A stretch of 58,699 nucleotides of DNA from Ignavibacteria bacterium (GTDB lineage: Bacteria > Bacteroidota > Ignavibacteria > Tepidaquicellales > OLB5). Under the pieces are notes generated by a model. That model did no database searches. It saw only the letters and a list, made by a program, of their open reading frames with translations, and had not been told where the DNA came from. The position numbers and the translations under genes are program-made. Location of the stretch: NCBI GenBank assembly GCA_014879675.1, contig JACSRQ010000055.1, positions 1-58,699 of the forward strand, read 5' to 3'. Below, piece by piece: positions 41,255 to 50,170 of this stretch. Positions within the stretch are counted from its first letter, which is position 1; each line of letters opens with the position of its first letter.

Positions 41255-42718
41255 TCAATTCAGAGTACTGCCCTGTAAATCTGAGATCTTTTCAAGCAGC
41301 CATACTTTAGAAGATGTCGGTTGTGATGCCATCACTTCTTCTTTAACTTTTTCCGCCAGCTCCGGATCCGGATCTGCTTTGAGCATTAAAATGTTTTTAA
41401 CAAAAGTGAGAAAGAGCCTCAAACCTGTTTTATTTTTGTCGTTGATATCAGACGCGTTATCAAGAAAGCGTTTGAAAGAATCAATCGCGCTGATCGTTGT
41501 TTCCATATGGCTCAGCTCGTAATATGATTTTAACTGGAGCAATTTTACATCACATTTAAAGAAAAAATTAACATTGTTCTGTTCCCAAAAATCCTTGAAG
41601 TTGATCCGGGAGCAGAGCGATAAACACTCTTCAAACTTTTTTTCGGCAAAACTCAAAGTTGCATCAGAGTACATCACGACTATTTCCGGGTTTTCACAAA
41701 TAACCTTGTGCTTGTTCGCATTTATGAAATCTTTCATTATCAGGTATTCATTTGTATTGGCTGCAAGTTTAACAATGTTCCGGTATGCTTCAAGCTCTAT
41801 AGAGCCGTCTTTTCGGTGTGAAAATATTCTCCTGTTAAGTACTTCTATGTTAAGCTCAAGCTGAATCCGCCTGTATTCATCCTTGCCTTCGTGTTTTTTG
41901 AAAAGGCACAAAAGGATAAGTATGTTATAAATGTTCTTTGATTCATTTACCGGAAGTATATCTATTATGGAATAGAAGAGCTTTCTTGCCCGGTCAAAAT
42001 AGTCGTCTTCCATGATCTCAAAGAATGAGAGCATGAGGTAATATAAAATTCTCAGTAAAGGTGAGCCGCTAAATGCTTCTTCATCTTCCCTAAAATAATT
42101 AAGCAGGTATTCCAGGAACCTGAGATCATGCTTGTTCGTGGTCTTCTGCATTTCAACCGCCAGGTGAAAATTATTGAGAAGGTAGTGCAGCATGAACGAC
42201 TCGAGTATAAGTTCGTTAGTCTTTGTCCTTGCTTCATCTGACATTTTGCGGTTCATGTAATATTCGTCAATAAGAGTCTGCACGGTGAATTTTTCAGTGT
42301 AATAAAACTGGTCTTTTACTTTGGTGTTTTCAATCTTGTTGTTGAAAGCATTAGCCTTCTTTAAGAAAATGTCAAATGCTTTTCTATCCCAGAGCTCATT
42401 TATTAATGATCTATCGTAAGTTGTAGTTCTTTTCCAATTGGAATAACTTAAGTAGTCTTCGGCTAATTTTTTAAGCTCGAAAATCAGGTTTTTCATTATT
42501 CCGTAATTGTATTTCTTGCCCTTGTAGATCTGTTCCCATAAAGATTCCTTCTCAAGCCCTTTATCATCAAAATCCGGCGCGTATTTTTTAATTGCCCTGT
42601 AAAGAGTTACCACAATTGTATTTTTGTTATGATACCCGGAAGAAATAAAGCGATCAAAATCAGAAAACTCTTCTTTTGTGAACGTTTTTAGAACTTCGAT
42701 GAGTGAAGATTTTAACAT
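41255..42718 (-). CDS. Helical TPR-like protein, family A (copy 4)
   Basis: About 487 residues from the ATG at 42718 (MLKSSLIEVLKTFTKEEFSD), which aligns with the starts of the other copies; the ORF-track start adds 11 residues. Family A features: FDRFISSGYHNKNTIVVTL, YAPDF, YNYGIMKNLIFELKKLAEDYL, SDATLSFAEKKFEECLSL, DVKLLQLKSYYELSHMETTI with DSFKRFL, and a C-terminal VWLLEKISDL. Unlike the other copies it has no divergent T9SS partner; an exported protein gene (42810-44231) lies just upstream on the same strand, separated by a terminator. Confidence 0.75.
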   Translation of the reverse strand: MLKSSLIEVLKTFTKEEFSDFDRFISSGYHNKNTIVVTLYRAIKKYAPDFDDKGLEKESLWEQIYKGKKYNYGIMKNLIFELKKLAEDYLSYSNWKRTTTYDRSLINELWDRKAFDIFLKKANAFNNKIENTKVKDQFYYTEKFTVQTLIDEYYMNRKMSDEARTKTNELILESFMLHYLLNNFHLAVEMQKTTNKHDLRFLEYLLNYFREDEEAFSGSPLLRILYYLMLSFFEIMEDDYFDRARKLFYSIIDILPVNESKNIYNILILLCLFKKHEGKDEYRRIQLELNIEVLNRRIFSHRKDGSIELEAYRNIVKLAANTNEYLIMKDFINANKHKVICENPEIVVMYSDATLSFAEKKFEECLSLCSRINFKDFWEQNNVNFFFKCDVKLLQLKSYYELSHMETTISAIDSFKRFLDNASDINDKNKTGLRLFLTFVKNILMLKADPDPELAEKVKEEVMASQPTSSKVWLLEKISDLQGSTLN

Positions 42719-42773
42719 TATGGTGTATGAATGATTAAGTGGCGCTAGCAATAAAAGTGAAAAAAGAATAAAA

Positions 42774-42799
42774 AAACAAGGGGCTCATGCCCCTTGTTT
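42774..42799 (-). terminator. Rho-independent terminator
   Basis: Perfect stem AAACAAGGGGC / GCCCCTTGTTT with a four-base loop, followed by a T run on the minus strand; A-rich on the other side, so it may work in both directions. It ends the gene at 42810-44231. Confidence 0.85.
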
Positions 42800-42809
42800 A
42801 ATTTTCTGT

Positions 42810-44231
42810 TTACTCGCCCCATTTCCGGAGGCTGGGCGCAATGCGCTGGCCGCCTGTGTTGCCGGGGGCTGCAGCTTTTTTGTTCGGATTGGGTTTGCGC
42901 GGCGTATCATCATCATCACATGAGCCGCCTGCAAGCTGGTTGGATGAACAGTTCCACCAGTCCTTAACATAATCCAGATGCCTGCTTATCCAGCTTGCCT
43001 TCTTTTTGAAGTCTGTTGGATTTTTAACCGCGTCCATTGCATCCTTCATGTGTTTATCGGAATTGAATTCACCGCTGAGGCTGTTTTCAGAGCCCTTGCC
43101 GGGATTATTGGAATCCTTTTTATACTTGGCTATTTTTTTGAAGAAATCATTAGCCGTAGTTAAGCGCGCTTTGTAAAGTGCTGCAGTCGGATCCTGCGGG
43201 TAGCTTTTGAACTCGGTTACATTCTTAAGCTCTTTGCCGTCGCCGCGAATCATCCACCCGAAATCTTCAATAAGCTCTTCTTCACCGGGATTTGTGCCGG
43301 TGAACTTAACCGATTTAAACCTGTAAACAGGATAAAACTTTCCGTCATCACCCTTCAGTACATCGCTTCCGGGTTCATCAATATAGCTGATCTCAATTTT
43401 ATCGCCGCCTTTTTCATACATTGTGATCCTGCCCTGTGCATCTCTTGTAACATTTACTGCCTGCGGGCGGTAAAGCTCCAATATCGATTTCTGGTAGCCC
43501 TCGGGCATCATACGCATATAAAATCCATCGCCGATATATGCCCAGTTACCCGGGTTAACCTGCTTCTTCAGCAGGTCTGAAGGCGGATCGCCAGGCAGTA
43601 CTGCCATGCTTTCGATCTCCTCAAAAGATGAACCGGGATCGGTGATCTTACCTCGCAGGTCTTTGTAGAATTTCGCTGTGCTTTTGACCTCGTCGGGGAG
43701 TATATCAAGAGGTACATCGCTTATGCCGATACTCAGCTCTGTAATTTCCGAAGGAGTAAGAAGCGGCTTCACGCGAAGCTGAAGCTCGGGGCTTAGATCG
43801 GTAAACTTTGCGCCGTAGATTATTGACCACAGCAAAAGCTGGATATCCTTCTGCGCAACTTCGGGGTGTTCTGCTGAACGGGTTAATATGTTCGTTACCA
43901 GGTTATCAAGCTTTCCTTTTATTGGCGCGATCAAATGTCCGCTGCCTTTTGTTGGGCCGTGAGTGCCTGCTTTGAGGCAATAGCTTTGAATGGTAAGCCT
44001 GTAATAGCCGGGTCCGAGCGGCGCATTGTAATCAGCCGGCTCAACCGGGTCTCTCAATTCTTCAATGTCATCTATCCAGAATGACACAGGGTATGCGTCA
44101 TCAATAGATGTTGTAATATTTTTTTCCTCCAGCAGGTCGGGTGCCGCGGTCTTTTTGATAATATCTTCAAACTGTGCCTGCAATACAGCGGGAGCCAGCA
44201 GCAGAAGAAATACCAGTAATTTGTTTAACAT
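42810..44231 (-). CDS. Exported protein of unknown function
   Basis: A 473-residue protein with a signal peptide (LLLLAPAVLQAQ, cleavage near residue 20). A conserved-looking block lies at residues ~75-165 (YYRLTIQSYCLKAGTHGPTK, LIAPIKGKLDN, DIQLLLWSIIYGAKFTDLSP). The C-terminal ~100 residues are Lys/Asn-rich, with SCDDDDTPRKPNPNKK, and look disordered. I do not recognise a family name. RBS CAGGAG precedes the ATG, and a -7 box TATTTTTG lies at 44265-44272 on the minus strand. Confidence 0.7.
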   Translation of the reverse strand: MLNKLLVFLLLLAPAVLQAQFEDIIKKTAAPDLLEEKNITTSIDDAYPVSFWIDDIEELRDPVEPADYNAPLGPGYYRLTIQSYCLKAGTHGPTKGSGHLIAPIKGKLDNLVTNILTRSAEHPEVAQKDIQLLLWSIIYGAKFTDLSPELQLRVKPLLTPSEITELSIGISDVPLDILPDEVKSTAKFYKDLRGKITDPGSSFEEIESMAVLPGDPPSDLLKKQVNPGNWAYIGDGFYMRMMPEGYQKSILELYRPQAVNVTRDAQGRITMYEKGGDKIEISYIDEPGSDVLKGDDGKFYPVYRFKSVKFTGTNPGEEELIEDFGWMIRGDGKELKNVTEFKSYPQDPTAALYKARLTTANDFFKKIAKYKKDSNNPGKGSENSLSGEFNSDKHMKDAMDAVKNPTDFKKKASWISRHLDYVKDWWNCSSNQLAGGSCDDDDTPRKPNPNKKAAAPGNTGGQRIAPSLRKWGE

Positions 44232-44264
44232 GATTTTGCTCCTGAAACGTTTAATTTATATATA

Positions 44265-44272
44265 CAAAAATA
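44265..44272 (-). promoter_or_regulatory. -7 box candidate for the 42810-44231 gene
   Basis: TATTTTTG on the minus strand, 33 bases before the ATG at 44231. Confidence 0.5.
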
Positions 44273-44443
44273 TACAATTTTTTGAATTATAAATAACGTA
44301 AATCATGAGACTCAAAACAAATGTAATTTTGATCTTCTAAAAATAAGAGGATAGTGTTAAAAATGAAGCAGTGTTCACCGGGTTAGCCCCCGGCGAACAC
44401 AATAGAGAATCTTCTGAGAATTAAACCAAATTAAGATTGGCGA

Positions 44444-44875
44444 TCAAACTCTTTCTTTTTTTCTGAATAGCAGATTATCAAGGCTGTACTTGCCTGCGCC
44501 GATAAACAGCAATGCCATGAAAACAGCGAACATTTCCATCGGGTAAATAGCCCTGTTCCAGGGATCAAGCTTGGAAGTATGCTGCATAAAAGCGACAAAC
44601 ATTGTGAATGCCATGAACGCTGACGCCGGACGGGTGAAGAGTCCAAGCAGAATTAATATGCCGCCGCCGAATTCTGAAACAGAAGCCATGAAGCCCCAGA
44701 ATGTTGGCGCGAAGGTTATACCGAGATTAGCCATTGAGCCGCCAAGCTTTGTCCAAAGCTCGGGACCGCCGAACATTTTGCCCCAGCCGTGTGTGAAAAT
44801 AAAAGCAATTCCGATACCGATTCGCAGAAACAGAATTCCTGCATCCTTATGTTTATCAAGAAAATTAGTTATCAT
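44444..44875 (-). CDS. DoxX-family membrane protein
   Basis: About 143 residues from MITNFLDKHKDAGIL (44875), with four membrane helices and the DoxX pattern: ILFLRIGIGIAFIFTHGWGKM, VSEFGGGILILLGLFTRPAS, FMAFTMFVAF and a final helix before YSLDNLL. DoxX proteins are small inner-membrane proteins, some linked to quinone or thiosulfate chemistry; the role here is unknown. The ORF-track start at 44920 adds 15 polar residues that are not typical. Confidence 0.85.
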   Translation of the reverse strand: MITNFLDKHKDAGILFLRIGIGIAFIFTHGWGKMFGGPELWTKLGGSMANLGITFAPTFWGFMASVSEFGGGILILLGLFTRPASAFMAFTMFVAFMQHTSKLDPWNRAIYPMEMFAVFMALLFIGAGKYSLDNLLFRKKERV

Positions 44876-45105
44876 ATTGTTTTTAGAATTAGTTGATTGG
44901 TCAATTATGTGTTGTAACACTCATATGGGGGTTTAAGTTTCATGGATTGGAGGAAACCGGTGTTTAAGGCTACTATTGGCATTAAGACGGCATGCTTAAA
45001 CCTAAAAAAATTGAAAATTAGCCTGATAAATCATGATCATATGAGTTACATATATATTGTATATTGAAAATTTGATATTATTAGTTTAATTTCACAAAAA
45101 ACAAT

Positions 45106-45343
45106 ATGAAACAACCTAAAAAAACTTTTTAATGCTGATGTAACAATTGCTCCGGTTATAAGTGTAAATGATAAAGAAGTTAAAACATACGATACGGTGG
45201 CAGAAGCAATTGCAGATTTAGAAAATGATCCAAATATCTCAAAGGAAAAACTTGATAAATTGAAAATTACATTAAGTGAGCTCAAACTCACAGGAAAAGT
45301 GAGTATTAAGAACGGGGAAATATTTACGGAGGAAACAAAATGA
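45106..45343 (+). pseudogene. Frameshifted small gene upstream of the 1292-residue protein
   Basis: In the frame ending at the TGA of 45341-45343 the sequence reads KKLFNADVTIAPVISVNDKE and continues to a C-terminal GEIFTEETK. It is paralogous to the intact 59-residue protein at 49796-49975 (MLKFLKKLFNADVTIAPVVS). The only nearby ATG (45106) is in another frame, stopping after eight codons, because the AAAAAAACTTTTT tract is two bases shorter than in the paralogue. This is either a real frameshift, a homopolymer sequencing error, or translation from a non-ATG start. Its TGA overlaps the ATG of the downstream gene. Confidence 0.65.
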
Positions 45344-48300
45344 GAACATTTAAAACACTGGCGGTAATATTCATGTTATTTGCGGCAGTTACAAGCTTGC
45401 ACGCAGGGGATAAAGTAAAAATTATACTTCACCAGCCTCCGCCGCATCAGTTGGGCATTGGTGATATGTGGAATCTTTCACTTGAAAACACGACCAAGAG
45501 TGATCTTAAGATATATTTAACCGGCACAGCAACAGAGGAAAAAGACGGGCTTATTATAGAGGGTAAATCGAAAGTGTTTACTATTAAACCCGGAAAGACC
45601 AATTACAAGTACAATGACTTTCCCGGCGCGGAAATTAAGTACAATAATGGTAAGTATAAAGAAGTTATACTCCGCACAGGCAATGCGCCTGAAGGCAGCT
45701 ATACTATCTGCGTAACTGCATTTGAGGAGAGCGGTGAAATTGCCGGAATGGAAAATTGCATAATGCAAACCGTGCAGCAATTGGGAAGCATATCGCTTAT
45801 CAGCCCCGAAGACGGCGCGGAAATAGACCCTAAGCAGCCGATAGTATTTACATGGACACCGCTGCCAAAAGGCGGGCCGTATTCAATTAAAATAGTTGAA
45901 ATTAAGGGTGATCAATCGCCTGACGTAGCGATAAAAGAGAACAGGCCAATCTTAGATAAAGAGGGCGTCAAAGTTAATACATATCAGTATGGACTCACAG
46001 ATCCTAAGTTGGTTGCAGGTAAAAAATATGCATGGCAGGTAACGAGTGGAGAAGTGGAGAGTGAAGCGTGGACTTTCAGGATGATGAGCAGCCAGTATCA
46101 AATAATAGTGGATACTGTTATAATAAAGTGTGACACATTAACTTTTAATCCTAATAAATTTTTTTATCAAATTAAAATACGTAACAACAATTCTGCAGGG
46201 ACTTCAGGACCTTCAAACACAGCAAAAGCTTATATAACTTCAACAAATCCGATAGTTACAAGTATAATTCCTGATTTTAATACACCAATTACAATTTCAT
46301 ATAACAATACAGGTATAATTTCAGGTTCAATTAATTTTTTAATCGCACCTTCAAGCATCCAGTTTGTTGCAAAGTTGGAGGATAATACTCAACCTGAGGT
46401 TTATAATGCTACTGCGCCATACACTATTAGTTTACCTATTTGCAATATATCAGAAGGCAAATGCGATTGTGGCAGAATTGACTTTCAAAACAATAAGATA
46501 ACATATACGTCTTCAGGGGAATTAAGAACTGTTTCAATTCAATGTGATGCAACTTACAGAGTTGATCCGGGTAGCATGGTTTTATTCTCGCCCGCATTTA
46601 ACTGCGGTGGCAACTGCCAGGCGAGATATGAATATACCGTGAACGGAATTCCCAAGGGAATTCAGGCTTCACCATATGCTATCGGACCTGTGAATTTTCT
46701 TACAAATGTGAAGATACGGTATTGGTGCGGAGACAATATTTGTGATTCATGTATTGTTATACTTGACACTTTGAGTAAGAAAGAGCTGGGAGATTGCGGT
46801 TGTAACATTGGCGGTCTTGTATTCGTTAATTATAATAACAGCAGCGAAACTTATCCCTGCCCTTGTGGAGCTACAATAAATGTTAATTCTAACACCCTTA
46901 TTACATTTACACCTAAAAATCCCTGTTCAGGAGATTCCTTATGTTTTAAAGGTTCTTCATATCAAATATTAGATAGCAATTACATAGTAGTTGGACAAAG
47001 CCAGTTAAATATTCCGCCTCAGGGAAGTTTCTCGTATAATTTTTACCTCGGGAATTACACTGTAAAAATTAAATCAATTTGCGGCAGCGATACCTGCGAG
47101 TGTATTATCTATATTGCCACTGGCAAGCCTGATTGCGATTGCGGCAGATGGGAAAACAATAATTCAGGAATTGGATATACGACTAAACCCCCGATTCCCG
47201 ACATAAACAGAGTTCCGAAATCGAATAATAAGCAGGAAAACGAAGACATAAGAAAACTAAAAATTATTCCTGATACAGGAATTGTAAATTCCAATCAAAA
47301 TGCAAATTCGGTAAATTGTAATGATACTTTATCAAATTTCGAAAAAAACACTGAATTCAGGTTCACGAGTGCAACTTATTTGTGCTCCTCTCCCGGATGT
47401 ACTCCGCAATATATCTGGACGATTAAACACCCAGCGCCATCAACTTTAGTACAGGATGTAAATGTAAAATCTTTTACTACTACACTTAGTGAATCAGGTA
47501 TTTACACTATAACGCGTAAGATAACTTGCGGTGGTAAAATCTGCGATGAATGTGTATTTTATGTTAAGGTAGATGATGTTAATACAGGACATAATACAGG
47601 CAATTGCAACTGCGGCGGATGGCAAAGAGAAAAAAAGGTCACATTTTCAGACAACCAGAGAAGCTGGACAAAAAACATTGAGTGTTTTATGCCGAATGTA
47701 TTAGGTCCTGTAAAACCAGGTCTTCCTATTACATTCGTCGCTTCATATCTGTGCGTTCCAAACTGCCCCACAAAATACAACTGGATATTGTATAACATGA
47801 CGGATAATACAATCGAATCATTTGCTGATAATGTTACCGGCATGCCTATTCAATTTACACCTGCCGGTTCATTAACAAATTACAGATTCGTTTTATATCC
47901 GAATTGCGGAGGAAAAATATGCGACTCCTGCGGATTTAATTTTAAAACACTTGAGAAAAAACAAACCTGCGATTGCGGTAGATGGTTTTCGCGGAGTTTA
48001 ACAGCAATACATGATGGTAAAGATACTTTGTACAATGATTATATAAATTGCAAAGATACAATAAAAATAAGTAAATTGAATACGGCTATCAACCTCTTTG
48101 GCAGCTATGCATGTGGGTCAAGTGATACAGGGCACTGCAGAGCTAAGTATCAATTTGATTGGAAAACACCATCCAATCAATATAATACATCCGGGAATCT
48201 GGTAATCGGCGAATACTCATTTCCCGCAGCAACACAAGGAATATATTCAGTTACTCTGTATTCTTTATGTGATTCAAAGAAATGCGATTCCTGTAATATC

Positions 48301-49218
48301 TTTATTAAATTAGATACAAATTATATTAATGATAATTCTTGCAAAACAAAAACCCTTAACATTAGTTCGGGAATCAATGGAATGTGGTATGTGGTTAGTG
48401 ATCCGAACATTTCTACTATCGAACCAAGAGAAGTCACTACAGTTGATATATATGGATATAAAGGATGGAATGATCCTTTCCCTCAAACAAAGTGGATAAA
48501 TGCAAATATTGAGGAAAAAGGAATCTATACATATCAATGCTGTTTTTGTTTAGAGAATACTGATAATGCTTCAATTTCGTTGAAATATTATGTAGATAAT
48601 GAAGCACGGTTTTTTCTTAATGGTTACGAACTTCCTGATTATAAAGTTGATTTCCCAGGTAACTTTAATAAACCATTCAAACAGGTTTCCATTTCAAATG
48701 AATTATTAAATAATGGTAATAACTGCCTAATTTTTATTGTAAAGAATTACAATGCTTTCGGTCATGGAACACCAACTGGCTTAAATGTTCAAGGTGTAGT
48801 TTTAGGAAATGTTCTCAAGCAAAATTGCTGTAATAAGGCAGTCTTACCCGCAAATTGTTCTTGCGGTGACAATGTTATTCCAAAAATAATAGTAACAAAC
48901 AGGAATTCAATGTCTCCTAAAACCGAAGAGCTTTCAGACGATGAAGGAACTTCATTAAATTCATTTTATTCATTATCAACTGGAAACGAATTGTCCTTTT
49001 CTTGCGATTATTTCTGTTCAAATCAGTATTGTCCTCCTCAATTCAAATGGGAAGTTTTAAACGATAATGACTTAGTAATCTTCGAAACAACCGAACAAAT
49101 ATTCCGATATGCATTCAGTTTCCAAGGATTCCCAAAACCTGTTTATTATAAATTACGGTTGACCATAAAATGTTTAGATAACACTTGTAAAACATTAACA
49201 ATAAGAATAAACCAATAA
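45340..49218 (+). CDS. Large exported Cys-rich repeat protein
   Basis: A 1292-residue protein with a signal peptide (SLHAGD, residue ~22). Residues ~150-250 are fibronectin-III-like (SLISPEDGAEIDPKQPIVFTW). There are then six diverged units, each starting with C-x-C-G/N (residues about 374, 485, 598, 755, 876, 1172); the typical unit is 'C(D/N)CG(R/G)W ... C ... y.C...C...y.W ... CGGKICDSC.F'. Between residues ~1015 and 1160 lies a jelly-roll-like insert with YYVDNEARFFLNGYEL. It has no NYPNPFNP domain. Cys pairs are probably disulfides outside the cytoplasm. It is linked by an ATGA overlap to the small gene upstream. Confidence 0.75.
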   Translation: MRTFKTLAVIFMLFAAVTSLHAGDKVKIILHQPPPHQLGIGDMWNLSLENTTKSDLKIYLTGTATEEKDGLIIEGKSKVFTIKPGKTNYKYNDFPGAEIKYNNGKYKEVILRTGNAPEGSYTICVTAFEESGEIAGMENCIMQTVQQLGSISLISPEDGAEIDPKQPIVFTWTPLPKGGPYSIKIVEIKGDQSPDVAIKENRPILDKEGVKVNTYQYGLTDPKLVAGKKYAWQVTSGEVESEAWTFRMMSSQYQIIVDTVIIKCDTLTFNPNKFFYQIKIRNNNSAGTSGPSNTAKAYITSTNPIVTSIIPDFNTPITISYNNTGIISGSINFLIAPSSIQFVAKLEDNTQPEVYNATAPYTISLPICNISEGKCDCGRIDFQNNKITYTSSGELRTVSIQCDATYRVDPGSMVLFSPAFNCGGNCQARYEYTVNGIPKGIQASPYAIGPVNFLTNVKIRYWCGDNICDSCIVILDTLSKKELGDCGCNIGGLVFVNYNNSSETYPCPCGATINVNSNTLITFTPKNPCSGDSLCFKGSSYQILDSNYIVVGQSQLNIPPQGSFSYNFYLGNYTVKIKSICGSDTCECIIYIATGKPDCDCGRWENNNSGIGYTTKPPIPDINRVPKSNNKQENEDIRKLKIIPDTGIVNSNQNANSVNCNDTLSNFEKNTEFRFTSATYLCSSPGCTPQYIWTIKHPAPSTLVQDVNVKSFTTTLSESGIYTITRKITCGGKICDECVFYVKVDDVNTGHNTGNCNCGGWQREKKVTFSDNQRSWTKNIECFMPNVLGPVKPGLPITFVASYLCVPNCPTKYNWILYNMTDNTIESFADNVTGMPIQFTPAGSLTNYRFVLYPNCGGKICDSCGFNFKTLEKKQTCDCGRWFSRSLTAIHDGKDTLYNDYINCKDTIKISKLNTAINLFGSYACGSSDTGHCRAKYQFDWKTPSNQYNTSGNLVIGEYSFPAATQGIYSVTLYSLCDSKKCDSCNIFIKLDTNYINDNSCKTKTLNISSGINGMWYVVSDPNISTIEPREVTTVDIYGYKGWNDPFPQTKWINANIEEKGIYTYQCCFCLENTDNASISLKYYVDNEARFFLNGYELPDYKVDFPGNFNKPFKQVSISNELLNNGNNCLIFIVKNYNAFGHGTPTGLNVQGVVLGNVLKQNCCNKAVLPANCSCGDNVIPKIIVTNRNSMSPKTEELSDDEGTSLNSFYSLSTGNELSFSCDYFCSNQYCPPQFKWEVLNDNDLVIFETTEQIFRYAFSFQGFPKPVYYKLRLTIKCLDNTCKTLTIRINQ

Positions 49219-49224
49219 TTAAAT

Positions 49225-49287
49225 ATGAGAGATAACACTAGTAAAATATTATTTACATTTGTATTGATGGCTTTAATAGTTCCATAG
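49225..49287 (+). pseudogene. Isolated signal-peptide fragment
   Basis: ATG opens a 20-codon frame MRDNTSKILFTFVLMALIVP that looks like a signal peptide and ends at TAG. It directly follows the 1292-residue gene. No continuation was found, so it is probably the remnant of another exported gene. The interval 49288-49530 has no intact gene. Confidence 0.4.
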
Positions 49288-49530
49288 AAAACATAATATT
49301 ACGGTTATATCAATTTGAACCATAAGTAACAGTTGGGCTATTAACTATGATACAATAACAAGCGATACGAATAATCGGTGCATTAATTTAATGGTTCCTG
49401 TATCAGTGTTTTATAAAGTTTTCAATGCGGATAAATCCGTAATGTGTGATCACAAAAATGTTAAGATACCAAGACCGTAGTAAGAGTAATATAAAAAACA
49501 AAATTGCTTCAAATCTAAAGGAGAAACAAA

Positions 49531-49778
49531 ATGTTGAACCCAGGGAAATCCCGGTATTTATCGGGTAAAACAACAATTTAATTTTTATTACTCATCTTTA
49601 TCATTTCATTATTTGCAAATCTTCAGGCAGTGCAATGGCGATACTAGTTAATGAAGAACTGCGGCCTGGTAAATACGAAGTTGATTGGGATGCTTCGCAC
49701 AGGGCAAGTGGAGTGTATTATTACAAATTGGAGACTGAAAGTTATACAGAAACAAAGAAGATGGTACTTATCAAATAA
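49531..49778 (+). pseudogene. Decayed T9SS cargo gene (signal region plus CTD end)
   Basis: After AAAGGAGAAACAAAATG a signal-peptide-like stretch with an early TAA (then FLLLIFIISLFANLQ in frame) is followed at once by the last ~45 residues of a T9SS CTD: ILVNEELRPGKYEVDWDAS, then SGVYYYKLE and TKKMVLIK stop (49635-49778). The central cargo part is missing. This looks like an internal deletion of an exported gene. Confidence 0.7.
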
Positions 49779-49795
49779 ATAAATGTAGTTCTATA

Positions 49796-49975
49796 ATGCT
49801 GAAATTCCTGAAAAAACTGTTTAATGCAGATGTAACGATCGCTCCGGTTGTGAGTGTAATAGAAGACGAAGTTAACACTTTCGATACTTTAGACGACGCA
49901 ATATCAGGCAATGAAAATGATCCGAATAAGCAAAATGCATTAGAGGATAAATCTGCGGATAAAGATAAAGAGTAA
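49796..49975 (+). CDS. Small protein paralogous to the frameshifted gene at 45106
   Basis: A 59-residue protein, MLKFLKKLFNADVTIAPVVS, acidic and Asn-rich at its C-terminus. The basic N-terminal helix and VTIAPVxSVxxxEVxTxDTxxxA core match the ORF before the 1292-residue gene. It is not in the ORF track. Function unknown. No cargo gene follows, so it may be an orphan of a lost cassette. Confidence 0.6.
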   Translation: MLKFLKKLFNADVTIAPVVSVIEDEVNTFDTLDDAISGNENDPNKQNALEDKSADKDKE

Positions 49976-50023
49976 AAGCGTAATATATCTTTCCCGGTAT
50001 CCGGAGATTACAGTGGGCAAAAA

Positions 50024-50142
50024 GAGTTAGTCTCAAAATTCAATAGGAGACGACCCACCGGGTCGTCTCTACACGATAATCCTAAAAAAACCAAAACATC
50101 TTGTTTTGAAACATTTCAAAATGTTTGATTTGAGACAAACTC
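50024..50142. repeat. MITE-like element with internal hairpins
   Basis: 119 bases bounded by 14-base inverted ends with one mismatch (GAGTTAGTCTCAAA / TTTGAGACAAACTC). Inside are a hairpin AGACGACCC / GGGTCGTCT and a second inverted pair AAACAT / ATGTTT. No coding capacity. Confidence 0.65.
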
Positions 50143-50170
50143 ATAAAGCCACTTTTGGGGTAGAATAGGT

